This document shows positions 1 to 7,935 of a stretch of DNA of 11,195 nucleotides, in pieces. The translations under genes and the position numbers were made by a program. The DNA is from an uncultured Clostridia bacterium (GTDB lineage: Bacteria; Bacillota_A; Clostridia; TANB77; CAG-508): the NCBI GenBank assembly GCA_947369305.1, contig CANBLA010000025.1:1-11195 (forward strand), written 5' to 3'. The notes below the pieces were generated by a model. The model saw nothing but the letters and a program-made list of their open reading frames with translations. It was not told the origin of the DNA and did no database searches. Within the stretch, counting starts at the first letter, position 1. Each line of letters starts with the position of its first letter.

Positions 1-140
1 CAACCTATAGTTATGCCTATATAAAAGCGGACTATTACCATTATGGAACTTGTTACGGAGGAATAACTGAAGGTGAAGGAAGTCAATTAGTTGACATGTA
101 CAGAGAGGACGTATGGAAAGCAATGGGACATTCGACTTAA
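1..140 (+). CDS. C-terminal end of an unrecognised protein (5' truncated)
   Basis: An open frame runs in from the left edge and ends with TAA at 138-140, leaving about 45 readable residues. The tail is rich in tyrosine and glycine near its start and ends with a short charged segment (YREDVWKAMGHS). I do not recognise the family and see no membrane segment or catalytic motif in what remains. A strong terminator follows within a few bases, so this is the last gene of its transcript and is unrelated in transcription to queA. The call as coding rests on the open frame running to the edge and on the terminator placed just after the stop. Confidence 0.6.
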   Translation, partial: TYSYAYIKADYYHYGTCYGGITEGEGSQLVDMYREDVWKAMGHST

Positions 141-145
141 TAATT

Positions 146-187
146 GAAAAAATACAAGATACTAATATTGTATCTTGTATTTTTTTC
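146..187 (+). terminator. Rho-independent terminator after the first gene
   Basis: A perfect 12-bp stem (151-162 with 170-181) closes a 7-base loop. It is extended by A/T pairs out to 147/185 and runs into a T tract. The A-rich left flank means it could also work for transcription from the opposite strand. It begins six bases after the stop codon of the partial gene. Confidence 0.9.
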
Positions 188-203
188 TTAAATATGATAT
201 AAT
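175..203 (+). promoter_or_regulatory. Sigma-A-like promoter of queA, extended -10
   Basis: A perfect TATAAT lies at 198-203, preceded by TGA at 195-197, which makes an extended -10 element. A weak -35 (TTGTAT, 175-180) sits 17 bases upstream and overlaps the right arm of the preceding terminator. The extended -10 may compensate for the weak -35. The start codon is 33 bases downstream of the -10. Confidence 0.75.
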
Positions 204-235
204 TACAAAATCGAAACAAAAGGGGAGTTCTCAAA

Positions 236-1258
236 ATGAAAGTATCGGATTTTAATTACGATTTACCAGAAGAACTAATTGCTCAGCATCCATATGATAA
301 ACGCGATGAGGCGCGTCTGATGGTAATTAACAAAAATACACAAACCATTGAACATAAAGTTTTCAAAAATGTAATCGAATATTTGGAACCAGGAGATTGT
401 TTGGTAATTAACAATACAAAAGTTTTGCCAGCACGATTATATGGAAAAAAAGATACGGGAGCCAAGATTGAATTTTTACTACTCAAAAGGCTAGAAGGCG
501 ACTTTTGGGAAGTGATGGTTCGACCTGGAAATAAGTTAAAACCTGGTACCAAAGTGAGTTTTGGAGAAAATCTATTAAAAGCAGAGATTTTGGAAATATT
601 AAAAGGTGGAAATCGAAAAGTAAAGTTTGAATATAAGGGAATTTTTAACGAAATTCTGGATAAAATTGGTCTAATGCCTTTGCCACCTTATATCAAAGAA
701 ACATTAAGAGAAAAGGATAAATACCAAACCGTATATGCCAAATATGAGGGCTCTAGTGCAGCGCCAACGGCAGGCTTGCATTTTACGGAAGAATTGTTGC
801 AAGAAATTACCAAAAAAGGTGTTCAAATTGCAAATGTGACGTTACATGTTGGAATTGGAACGTTTCGACCAGTTAAAGTGGAAAATATAGAGGAACATAA
901 CATGCATTCAGAACATTATTATATAAAAAAAGAAGACGCGGATAAAATTAATCAAGCGAAGAAAAATGGACATAAAGTAATTAGTGTTGGGACAACCTCT
1001 TGTCGCGTTTTAGAGTCAGTAGCAGACGAAAATGGTTTGGTTAGGGAAATAGAAGGTGATACGAATATTTTTATTTATCCAGGTTACCAATTTAAATGCA
1101 TTGACCGATTAATTACGAATTTTCATTTGCCAGAATCTACACTAATTATGTTAGTCTCAAGTTTAGCAGGAAAGGATTTTGTGATGAAGGCATATGAAGA
1201 GGCAGTGAAAGAAAAATACAAATTTTTTAGTTTCGGAGATGCGATGTTGATTTTATAG
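236..1258 (+). CDS. queA: S-adenosylmethionine:tRNA ribosyltransferase-isomerase QueA
   Basis: QueA moves the ribosyl part of S-adenosylmethionine onto 7-aminomethyl-7-deazaguanine in the tRNA wobble position, giving epoxyqueuosine; it is cytoplasmic. The 340-aa length is normal for the family. Family signatures are visible: an N-terminal segment [19 protein letters not shown] (1-19), R-E-A-R-L-type residues at 23-28, the block [14 protein letters not shown] (171-184), [10 protein letters not shown] (204-213), the MHSEHYY segment (223-229), [10 protein letters not shown] (252-261) and the C-terminal [10 protein letters not shown] block (294-303). The start ATG is preceded by an AGGGGAG ribosome binding site (221-227) and by its own promoter. 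tgt follows after 86 bases, the usual pairing of these two queuosine genes. No truncation or missing key block was seen. Confidence 0.98.
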   Translation: MKVSDFNYDLPEELIAQHPYDKRDEARLMVINKNTQTIEHKVFKNVIEYLEPGDCLVINNTKVLPARLYGKKDTGAKIEFLLLKRLEGDFWEVMVRPGNKLKPGTKVSFGENLLKAEILEILKGGNRKVKFEYKGIFNEILDKIGLMPLPPYIKETLREKDKYQTVYAKYEGSSAAPTAGLHFTEELLQEITKKGVQIANVTLHVGIGTFRPVKVENIEEHNMHSEHYYIKKEDADKINQAKKNGHKVISVGTTSCRVLESVADENGLVREIEGDTNIFIYPGYQFKCIDRLITNFHLPESTLIMLVSSLAGKDFVMKAYEEAVKEKYKFFSFGDAMLIL

Positions 1259-1268
1259 AAAAATAGAC

Positions 1269-2472
<1,204 letters not shown>

Positions 2473-2515
2473 GAAGTTTGATGATTAAGATTTTAGGTTA
2501 AACGAGGAGGATTTT

Positions 2516-4129
2516 ATGAATTTTGAGGAAAGTAACAGATTTGTTGAGCAAATGGAAAAAAATAATAAAAACAAAAAAACGGTTTTAACGATTTTGATTA
2601 TTTGTGCGATTGTGGTGGTGATTTTGGTAGGAATTATTGGGTATATAAAATACCAAGATTCACTAAAGTTAAAGATGTTTGTGGATAATAAACAAGTGCC
2701 AATTTCTTCTACTTTATTGTTAGAGGATAATGGTGTAAATTATATGAATATTAGAGAGTTGGCAAATGCGTTGGGATACTCTTATCAAAAAGGAGAGTAT
2801 AAAAATTATACGGAGGATGAGAATAGTTGCTATTTGAGTAGTTCTTATGAAATTGTCTCTATGTCAGCTGATGCCAAAAGTGTAACAAAGTATATTCTTA
2901 ATAAAAATACTGATAATTTGATGGATGATAACACAGAAAATATAGTGGAAAGACAATTGGTTACAGTAGATAATACCACAGGAGAACAACGTGTTAATAT
3001 AATGGTTGAATCGGAAAATGAAACAGCAGAAACACTTCCTTTGACAGAACCAATAAGGTATATTAATAATGAGTTATATGTGCCATTTTCGGAGTTACCA
3101 AGAATTTTTAATGTTCAATTAGATTTATCTGAGACAAATAGAATACGAGTATATTCTTTAAAAAACCTAATACAATTGGCCTTACAAACAGCTACTAAAT
3201 TAGGTTACAAAGAAGTTAGTAATTCATACGAGAATTTAACAGCGATGATTGATAATATGCTTGTTGTAGGAGATGGAACGAATTTTGGAGTTGTTTCTTT
3301 GGCAAATGGGCAGGAAATTATTAGTTTGAAGTATGAAAAAATGGTTTATATGCAAAACACACAGGAATTTTTAGTGACAGCTGAAAATTCTGTTGGAATT
3401 GTTTCAAAGGATGGAACAACGATTATTAAACCAACTGAGTATGACAATATTTCAATTTTAGATGAACTTAATAAATTGTATTTAGTAGAAAAAGATGATA
3501 AATATGGCGTTTTAAATGGAGAAGGTGACACGATTGTTTATGCAGAATATGATTCGATTGGAATTGAAGAAAAAGAAGAATTTCAAAATGAAAACATTCG
3601 AAATTATAGTTTGTTATTTGATGCATGTATTCCAGTAAATAATGATGGAAAAGTTGGAATTATTGATATTGAAGGAAATGAAAAATTAAAATGTGTATAT
3701 GATTCATTAGGTTATGTTGCTAATAAAACATCGAGTAGTCAAAGTGGTGATGATTTGTCTAATACTGTTTCTAGTAATGAAATTGAAAATGAACAAGAGG
3801 ATGAAAATACAACTAACTCTGACAATACAACTTCCAACCATAAAATGTCTCAAGTAAATGAGTATGATAATGTTTTAACTATTCCAGAAACTACTGGAAT
3901 TAAAGGAATTGTAGTGAATTTAAATGGGCTTTATGGTATTTATGATGCACAGGTAGAGCGTTTGATTATTCCGTGTGCTTGTACCAAAATATATTCAAAA
4001 ACAAAATCAGGTGTGACGACTTATTATTTAGAATATAATGAGGAAGAAATTGAACTTGAAAACTATTTGGAAATAAATCAGTTAAAAAGTGTAAATGAAG
4101 CACAAGAAAATAGTGGTGAAGAAGAGTAA
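2516..4129 (+). CDS. Membrane-anchored WG-repeat protein with copper amine oxidase N-like (stalk) segments
   Basis: I cannot assign a function. The 537-aa protein starts at ATG 2516 with a strong GAGGAGG site (2504-2510). Residues 1-21 are polar and lysine/asparagine-rich, residues 22-43 form one membrane segment, and the rest should lie outside the cell. Residues about 52-88 (FVDNKQVPI then NIRELANALGY) and 180-213 resemble the two halves of the copper amine oxidase N-terminal-like domain common in clostridial surface proteins, separated by a linker of about 90 residues. From 256 there are about five WG-type beta repeats (near 256, 292, 328, 378 and 471) with patterns such as KYGVLNGEGDTIVYAEYDSI. 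Residues 404-445 are a Ser/Asn/Glu/Thr-rich linker splitting the last two repeats. It follows tgt by 43 bases, the usual yajC position. It may be a cell-envelope or protein-protein interaction protein. Confidence 0.85.
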   Translation: MNFEESNRFVEQMEKNNKNKKTVLTILIICAIVVVILVGIIGYIKYQDSLKLKMFVDNKQVPISSTLLLEDNGVNYMNIRELANALGYSYQKGEYKNYTEDENSCYLSSSYEIVSMSADAKSVTKYILNKNTDNLMDDNTENIVERQLVTVDNTTGEQRVNIMVESENETAETLPLTEPIRYINNELYVPFSELPRIFNVQLDLSETNRIRVYSLKNLIQLALQTATKLGYKEVSNSYENLTAMIDNMLVVGDGTNFGVVSLANGQEIISLKYEKMVYMQNTQEFLVTAENSVGIVSKDGTTIIKPTEYDNISILDELNKLYLVEKDDKYGVLNGEGDTIVYAEYDSIGIEEKEEFQNENIRNYSLLFDACIPVNNDGKVGIIDIEGNEKLKCVYDSLGYVANKTSSSQSGDDLSNTVSSNEIENEQEDENTTNSDNTTSNHKMSQVNEYDNVLTIPETTGIKGIVVNLNGLYGIYDAQVERLIIPCACTKIYSKTKSGVTTYYLEYNEEEIELENYLEINQLKSVNEAQENSGEEE

Positions 4130-4149
4130 AAAAGTAAAAGAATAGGAAT

Positions 4150-4197
4150 AAAAAATCTTTTTGGAAATATAATTTTCTAAAGAGATTTTTTGTTTTT
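4150..4197 (+). terminator. Terminator between the WG-repeat gene and the TIGR04086-family gene
   Basis: The arms 4150-4163 and 4178-4191 pair over 14 positions, with two G-T wobbles, around a 14-base loop, and are followed by G and five T. The hairpin ends immediately before the AGGAGG site of the next gene, so it may be leaky, or it may act as an attenuator for the downstream gene. Confidence 0.7.
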
Positions 4198-4207
4198 AGG
4201 AGGCAAT

Positions 4208-4597
4208 ATGGAAGAGTTAAAAGAAAATACAGGAGTTAATAAATTTTTGCTTGTGCTTAAAGGAGTAGGAATTTCAATTGGTCTAACACTTGTTATGATT
4301 TTAATTTTATCGATTGTGCTTAGCTTTTCTAGCATTAAGGAAAATATTATTATGCCGACGGTTATTTTTATTTCATCGTTTAGTATTTTAATTGGTGGAT
4401 TTTTAGTTGCGAAAAAAATTGATGAAAAAGGAATTGTTTATGGAAGTATTTTGGGATTAATTTATATGGTAATTTTATATTTGATTTCAAGTATTATGAA
4501 TTTTGATTTTTCGCTTAATGTAAATGCAATTATTATGATTGCACTTGGGATAGTTGGAGGTGCTATTGGCGGAATTTTAGGTGTGAATTTGAAGTAG
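4208..4597 (+). CDS. TIGR04086-family four-TM membrane protein
   Basis: This 129-aa, very hydrophobic protein has four likely membrane segments (about 15-40, 47-68, 74-96 and 104-127) joined by short loops. Segment 4 is glycine-rich (the ALGIVGGAIGGILG run, 112-125), and GGFLVAKKIDEKGIVYGSILG (63-83) is the characteristic loop between segments 2 and 3. Size, topology and location after queA-tgt in front of an HD protein and secD/secF match the clostridial TIGR04086 family (YrzE-like). The function of that family is not known to me. The start is ATG 4208, set by AGGAGG at 4198-4203; an upstream TTG at 4190 in frame lies inside the terminator and is rejected. Family assignment is by topology and context. 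Confidence 0.82.
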   Translation: MEELKENTGVNKFLLVLKGVGISIGLTLVMILILSIVLSFSSIKENIIMPTVIFISSFSILIGGFLVAKKIDEKGIVYGSILGLIYMVILYLISSIMNFDFSLNVNAIIMIALGIVGGAIGGILGVNLK

Positions 4598-4667
4598 TTC
4601 TTAAGTATGGAAAATGAATCACAATTTTGGAGAAGGTAAAAAAATAATATTTTTTAGAAGGTCAAAT

Positions 4668-4727
4668 AAAATAGAGAGTATTTATATTGTTTTTTGTAGA
4701 AAGGATAATGTATATGCTCTCTATTTT
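4668..4727 (+). terminator. Long hairpin, possible terminator or structured element
   Basis: AAAATAGAGAG (4668-4678) pairs perfectly with CTCTCTATTTT (4717-4727). The stem continues inward through a G-T wobble and a few A/T pairs with one mismatch, leaving a loop of roughly 25 bases. The right arm ends in four T followed by A, a weak T tract for a terminator. It lies after the TIGR04086-family gene and before the HD-gene promoter. Confidence 0.45.
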
Positions 4728-4762
4728 AAAATAGTGATTTTTAATAAATTTTATAAAAACAG

Positions 4763-4791
4763 TTGATATTTTATAGAAATTGATATAAAAT
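4763..4791 (+). promoter_or_regulatory. Probable sigma-A promoter of the HD-secD-secF group
   Basis: TTGATA (4763-4768) is one base off the -35 consensus. The -10 may be TAAAAT (4786-4791, spacing 17) or TATAAA (4784-4789), which carries a TGA extension at 4781-4783. The start codon is about 27 bases downstream. Confidence 0.65.
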
Positions 4792-4817
4792 AATCAAAGA
4801 CTAAAGAAGGAGGAGAC

Positions 4818-5477
4818 ATGGTGAATTTTGAAGATGTTATAGAAAACATTGAGATAAGAGAACTTATGAAAAATGCCCAAAAACAGTTAGATGTGTTAGG
4901 ATATACGGAGCATTCTGAAAGACATTGTATGCTAGTTGCAGAAAGAGCAGGAAGTATTTTAGAAACGTTAGGCTATGATGAACATCGAATTGAACTTGCA
5001 AAAATTGCAGGTTATATGCATGATATAGGAAATTCAGTTAATCGAATTGATCACGCGCATTCTGGTGCCATATTAGCTTATCAAATCTTAAAAGAAATGG
5101 GAATGAATGTATCAGATAGAACAGAAATCATGATGGCGATTGGAAATCATGATGAAGCAACTGGAACAGCAGTTAGTGATATATCTGCAGCTTTAATTTT
5201 GGCGGATAAATCGGATGCACATCGAAGCAGAGTTTCGAAAAAGGATAGGAATATATTTGATAAACATGATGAAGTGAATTATGCAGTAACACATTCTGAG
5301 TTAAAGATTGATACAGAAAATAAAAAAGTGATTTTAGATTTAAAGATTGATACAAAAATTTGTCCTGTAATCGATTATTTTGAAATTTTTATGGAGCGAA
5401 CCCAAATGAGTAAAAGAGCTGCAAAATATTTGAGATTATGGTTTGAATTAATTATTAATGATACAAATTTATTATAA
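4818..5477 (+). CDS. HD-domain metal-dependent phosphohydrolase-like protein
   Basis: The 219-aa soluble protein carries a full HD metal-binding set: His36, the His68-Asp69 pair in AGYMHDIGNS, His79/His81, His111-Asp112 in AIGNHDEATG, and Asp130 in ALILADKSD. The last motif, ADKSDAHR, is typical of the HD proteins found beside secD/secF in Clostridia. Known HD enzymes cleave phosphoesters of nucleotides or cyclic dinucleotides; the substrate here cannot be told from sequence. The C-terminal part (about 155-219) has no domain I recognise. The start is ATG 4818 after AAGGAGGAG (4807-4815); the adjacent GTG at 4821 is a possible alternative. The SecD-like gene follows within about 15 bases, suggesting co-transcription. 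Confidence 0.88.
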   Translation: MVNFEDVIENIEIRELMKNAQKQLDVLGYTEHSERHCMLVAERAGSILETLGYDEHRIELAKIAGYMHDIGNSVNRIDHAHSGAILAYQILKEMGMNVSDRTEIMMAIGNHDEATGTAVSDISAALILADKSDAHRSRVSKKDRNIFDKHDEVNYAVTHSELKIDTENKKVILDLKIDTKICPVIDYFEIFMERTQMSKRAAKYLRLWFELIINDTNLL

Positions 5478-5478
5478 T

Positions 5479-5484
5479 AGGAGG
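5479..5484 (+). promoter_or_regulatory. Ribosome binding site AGGAGG deciding the SecD-like start
   Basis: The site overlaps the end of the HD gene region. It is only 2 bases from an ATG at 5487 but 8 bases from an in-frame TTG at 5493. The spacing favours TTG as the true start; the two forms differ by two residues. Confidence 0.6.
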
Positions 5485-5492
5485 AAATGATT

Positions 5493-6944
5493 TTGGAAAA
5501 AATATTCGGAAAATTGAAAGTTTTGGTTGTAATATTGTTCGTAATTGTTGTTTCACTAGTTGCATTTTGGGGAGTTTTTTCGAAAGAAAAGGGAGTATGG
5601 AGAAATGTTATTTTAGATTATCAATATGGGATGGAGTTACAAGGAGCAAGAGAATTACAATATGCATTAAATGACTCGGAAGAAGAAAAATATGTATATG
5701 TAGATGAAAATGGAGATGTAAAAGGAGAAGTCTGGAAAAAAGGGAATCCTATAACTGCAGAGGAAGAAACAACTGCTTCAGAAAATTCTGAAGAGATTGC
5801 AAGTGAAGAATTACCTTATGCAAAAGAAACAAGAAATGTAAAAGTAAATAGTGATGATAAATTAACAAAAGAAAATTTTGAGATAGCTAAAAAAATTATT
5901 CAAAAAAGGTTGAAAAATCAAGAAATTGCTGAATCAAATTTAAGAATAGATGATGTTACAGGAGATTTGATGGTAGAGACAGCCAATAATGATACAGTTG
6001 AATTAGTGGAAAATCTTGTATCAAGTGCTGGAAAGTTTCAAATAATTGATTATCAAAATGGTTTGATTTTGATGGATAATAAAGATATCAAAAATGTATC
6101 GGTGGTATCTTCTAATGAAGCATATCAAACGTATTTGCAAATTGAATTTAATAAAGAAGGTGCTGAGAAATTAAGAGAAATTAGTACAAAATATATTGAA
6201 ATTAAAGACGATACACAACCAGAAGAAAATGAGAGTGATGAACATAATGAGGATGAAACTGAAAAAAGATATGTATCTATTGTATTGGATGATACAACGA
6301 TGATGACTACCTATTTTGGAGAAGAAATGACAAATGGTATGCTACAAATTTCTGTGGGACAAGATAGAACCAATTATAAGGAATTTTTAGAAGATTATCG
6401 TTCAGCTAAAAGCATTGCGGATATTTTAAATTCGGGTGTTATGCCAGTAACCTATGAATTAAAAACAGATAACTTCGTAAAATCAGAGTACACACAACAA
6501 GATAAGAAGATGTTCTCAATAATTGCTATTTTCGCCATAATAATTGTTTCTTTCATGTTGACTGTAAAATTTAAGAAAAATGGAGCTTTAGGTGCTGTTT
6601 TAGCAATTGGTTATATAGCTGTATTGTCAATTGTAACTCGATATACAAATGTGATTTTAACGGAAAATTCAGTGATTACTTATGTACTTGTCATTGTTAT
6701 GAATTATGTTTTTATGAAATTACTTTTGAAAAATTTACAAACACAAGAAATTGAAATTGCTTATCGTGAAACTGCTAAAAAATTTTATTTAGCACTTATT
6801 CCAGTAGATGTAATCATACTTGTATTTACATTTTCAAAATATACGATAATCAATAGTATTGGTATGATACTATTTTGGGGAATTTTATTGAATGGAGTGT
6901 ACAATTTTATTTTTACAAGGATGGTATTGAAAAAACAAAATTAA
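5493..6944 (+). CDS. secD: Divergent SecD-like protein-export membrane protein
   Basis: SecD normally works with SecF and the SecYEG channel, using the proton gradient to pull proteins out of the membrane. This 483-aa protein (TTG start; 485 from ATG 5487) has the SecD layout: TM1 (8-28), the degenerate signature GMELQGA (46-52) in place of GLDLxGG, a large outside domain whose KENFEIAKKIIQKRLKN segment (127-143) matches the SecD P1 region, the DILNSGVMPVTYEL block (310-323) typical of the end of that domain, and five C-terminal TM segments (about 340-358, 364-381, 392-412, 431-448, 452-476). Two acidic low-complexity inserts (about 62-108 and 239-258) are unusual. TM4 lacks the GxxxDAN-type motif; by eye the key Asp is replaced by Val402 with Asn404 kept. 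The gene lies between HD and SecF-like genes. Homology is firm; activity is doubtful. Confidence 0.85.
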   Translation: MEKIFGKLKVLVVILFVIVVSLVAFWGVFSKEKGVWRNVILDYQYGMELQGARELQYALNDSEEEKYVYVDENGDVKGEVWKKGNPITAEEETTASENSEEIASEELPYAKETRNVKVNSDDKLTKENFEIAKKIIQKRLKNQEIAESNLRIDDVTGDLMVETANNDTVELVENLVSSAGKFQIIDYQNGLILMDNKDIKNVSVVSSNEAYQTYLQIEFNKEGAEKLREISTKYIEIKDDTQPEENESDEHNEDETEKRYVSIVLDDTTMMTTYFGEEMTNGMLQISVGQDRTNYKEFLEDYRSAKSIADILNSGVMPVTYELKTDNFVKSEYTQQDKKMFSIIAIFAIIIVSFMLTVKFKKNGALGAVLAIGYIAVLSIVTRYTNVILTENSVITYVLVIVMNYVFMKLLLKNLQTQEIEIAYRETAKKFYLALIPVDVIILVFTFSKYTIINSIGMILFWGILLNGVYNFIFTRMVLKKQN

Positions 6945-6971
6945 CGCAGAAAGAAGAGAGGATTTTATAAA

Positions 6972-7625
6972 ATGGATACAAATAAAAATAGTAAAAAAAT
7001 AATTATTTTAGGTGTTATTCTTTTGATTATTGCTGGACTAATTGTAGTTGCTTTAAGAGGTTTTAATGTTTCGCTTATGTTTGGAAAGCATGAAACGATA
7101 GAGATAAAAATTGGCAAAGAAGTGGATTTGAAAATGATGGAGCAAATAAGCAAAGAAACTTTTCAAAGTAAAAATTTTATGGTTAAAGAATTAGAAGTTT
7201 TTGGGGATTCTATACAAATTAATGTGGAATCAATAACGGATGAAGAAAAAACAAATTTAATTCATCGAATTAATGAAACGTTTGGTGTTTCAAAAACGGT
7301 AGAAGATCTAAATATTCATTCTGTTGCCAACAAAAGAATACGAGATGTTATAAAACTTTATATTTTACCTGTTGTAACTTCATTTGTTGTGGTATTTATT
7401 TACTTTTTAATTCGTTTTAGGAAAATAAATGCAATGCAGATTATAGTAGATTTTATTCAAAAAGTAGTTTTTATAGAAACCATTTTATTAAGCATAATCG
7501 CCATTACAAGACTTCCTGTTACGGATATTGTAATTTTTATGCTTATATTAATTCCGATTATAGAATTAATCGTTACTACTTTGAAAAGTGAAGAAAAGCT
7601 AGAATTAGAAGAGAATGAGCAGTAA
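6972..7625 (+). CDS. secF: Short, divergent SecF-like protein
   Basis: The 217-aa protein follows the SecD-like gene by 27 bases with an AGAGAGG site (6955-6961). TM1 (9-28) is followed by GFNVSLMFG (30-38), a decayed GIDFTGG signature, and by an outside domain (about 40-115) with SecF-like spacing (IEIKIGKEVDLKMMEQI). HSVANKRIRDVIKLYI (116-131) fits the segment leading into TM2 (128-149). Two more TM segments follow (about 160-178 and 183-203), then a charged tail. Typical SecF is about 290-320 aa with six TM segments, so the last two appear absent. The GYSxNDT-type motif of TM4 is not recognisable; Glu198 may stand at the Asp position. The stop is clean, so this looks like a stable short form and not a recent frameshift. 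Identification leans on position after SecD. Confidence 0.78.
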   Translation: MDTNKNSKKIIILGVILLIIAGLIVVALRGFNVSLMFGKHETIEIKIGKEVDLKMMEQISKETFQSKNFMVKELEVFGDSIQINVESITDEEKTNLIHRINETFGVSKTVEDLNIHSVANKRIRDVIKLYILPVVTSFVVVFIYFLIRFRKINAMQIIVDFIQKVVFIETILLSIIAITRLPVTDIVIFMLILIPIIELIVTTLKSEEKLELEENEQ

Positions 7626-7657
7626 TATATAAGACAAAAAATGAAAGAAAAGAGAAA

Positions 7658-7870
7658 ATGGGATTAGAATTTAAAAATGATGTAAATCCTACGAGTGGTG
7701 AGGATGGAGTAAAATGTCCACTTGTAGATTTTATGATTGAGAAAAGTAATTGTTTAGAAAATGCTATGATTGTTTCAGGATTTATAGATGAAAATTCAAT
7801 GGATGCAAAGTTTAGAGAAAAGGAGAATTGGCGAGAAATTTGTGCGAAATGTGAGAATTTTAGCTTTTAG
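7658..7870 (+). CDS. Small cysteine-containing protein, possible zinc-binding, unknown function
   Basis: The 70-aa protein has no membrane segment or signal peptide. It has four cysteines, Cys20, Cys32, Cys62 and Cys65, the last two as a CAKC pair near the C terminus; the arrangement (C-x11-C-x29-C-x2-C) could bind a metal. CPLVDF (20-25) and NWREICAKCENF (58-69) look like conserved-type segments, but I cannot name the family. The ribosome binding site is weak (AAAGAGA just before ATG 7658). It lies 32 bases after the SecF-like gene with no terminator between, so it may be read as the last gene of that transcript. The next gene is the SigK-like factor. Confidence 0.7.
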   Translation: MGLEFKNDVNPTSGEDGVKCPLVDFMIEKSNCLENAMIVSGFIDENSMDAKFREKENWREICAKCENFSF

Positions 7871-7873
7871 TTA

Positions 7874-7885
7874 GGGGTCAGGCAC
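7874..7885. other. GGGGTCAGGCAC motif resembling REP/Y1-transposase-associated termini
   Basis: The 12-base string differs in base composition from its AT-rich surroundings. Similar strings (reverse complement GTGCCTGACCCC) are, from memory, frequent near elements of Y1-type, REP-associated transposases. There is one copy in this window and no transposase, so it is a single unexplained motif or the relic of an element end. It also overlaps the possible -35 of the sigK promoter. Confidence 0.35.
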
Positions 7886-7910
7886 AAAAATATTTTACCT
7901 TCATATACTT
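7883..7910 (+). promoter_or_regulatory. Possible mother-cell (sigma-E/K-type) promoter of sigK
   Basis: CATATACTT (7902-7910) resembles the CATAnnnTA -10 of sigma-K promoters, with CACA (7883-7886) 15 bases upstream as a candidate -35. Transcription would begin near 7917, just ahead of the GGAGG site. A TATAAT at 7915-7920 is also present, but it sits so close to the ribosome binding site that it would leave almost no leader. Both matches are short. Confidence 0.4.
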
Positions 7911-7922
7911 AAATTATAATAT

Positions 7923-7927
7923 GGAGG
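7923..7927 (+). promoter_or_regulatory. Ribosome binding site GGAGG deciding the SigK start
   Basis: In-frame ATG codons occur at 7921, 7930 and 7936. The first overlaps the site and the second is 2 bases from it, while 7936 is 8 bases away and is the best start. Confidence 0.75.
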
Positions 7928-7935
7928 TAATGTAT

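Larger units (their letters stand above)
4598..4817. other. 220-base AT-rich gap holding hairpins and a promoter, no gene
   Basis: No supported gene lies here. It holds a short A/T-only hairpin (AAAAAAT/ATTTTTT, 4639-4655), a long imperfect hairpin (4668-4727) and the promoter of the HD gene. In many Clostridia the SCIFF peptide gene (scfA) and its maturase scfB lie at this point; no cysteine-rich short frame is visible here. A 10-codon frame at 4607-4639 has no good ribosome binding site. Confidence 0.7.

Noticed and set aside
3600..3840. Possible frameshift or fusion point in the WG-repeat protein where the Ser/Asn/Glu-rich stretch interrupts the repeats.
   Set aside because: The frame stays open on both sides with a WG-type repeat continuing after it, so a low-complexity linker explains it better.
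4607..4639. A 10-codon frame (MENESQFWRR) between the TIGR04086 gene and the HD gene, considered as a possible SCIFF-like peptide or leader peptide.
   Set aside because: It has no cysteines, no convincing ribosome binding site, and no downstream regulatory structure of the attenuator kind directly coupled to it.
7915..7920. TATAAT directly upstream of the sigK region as a vegetative promoter.
   Set aside because: A start site 6-8 bases downstream would fall within or after the GGAGG site, and there is no -35 box at proper spacing.
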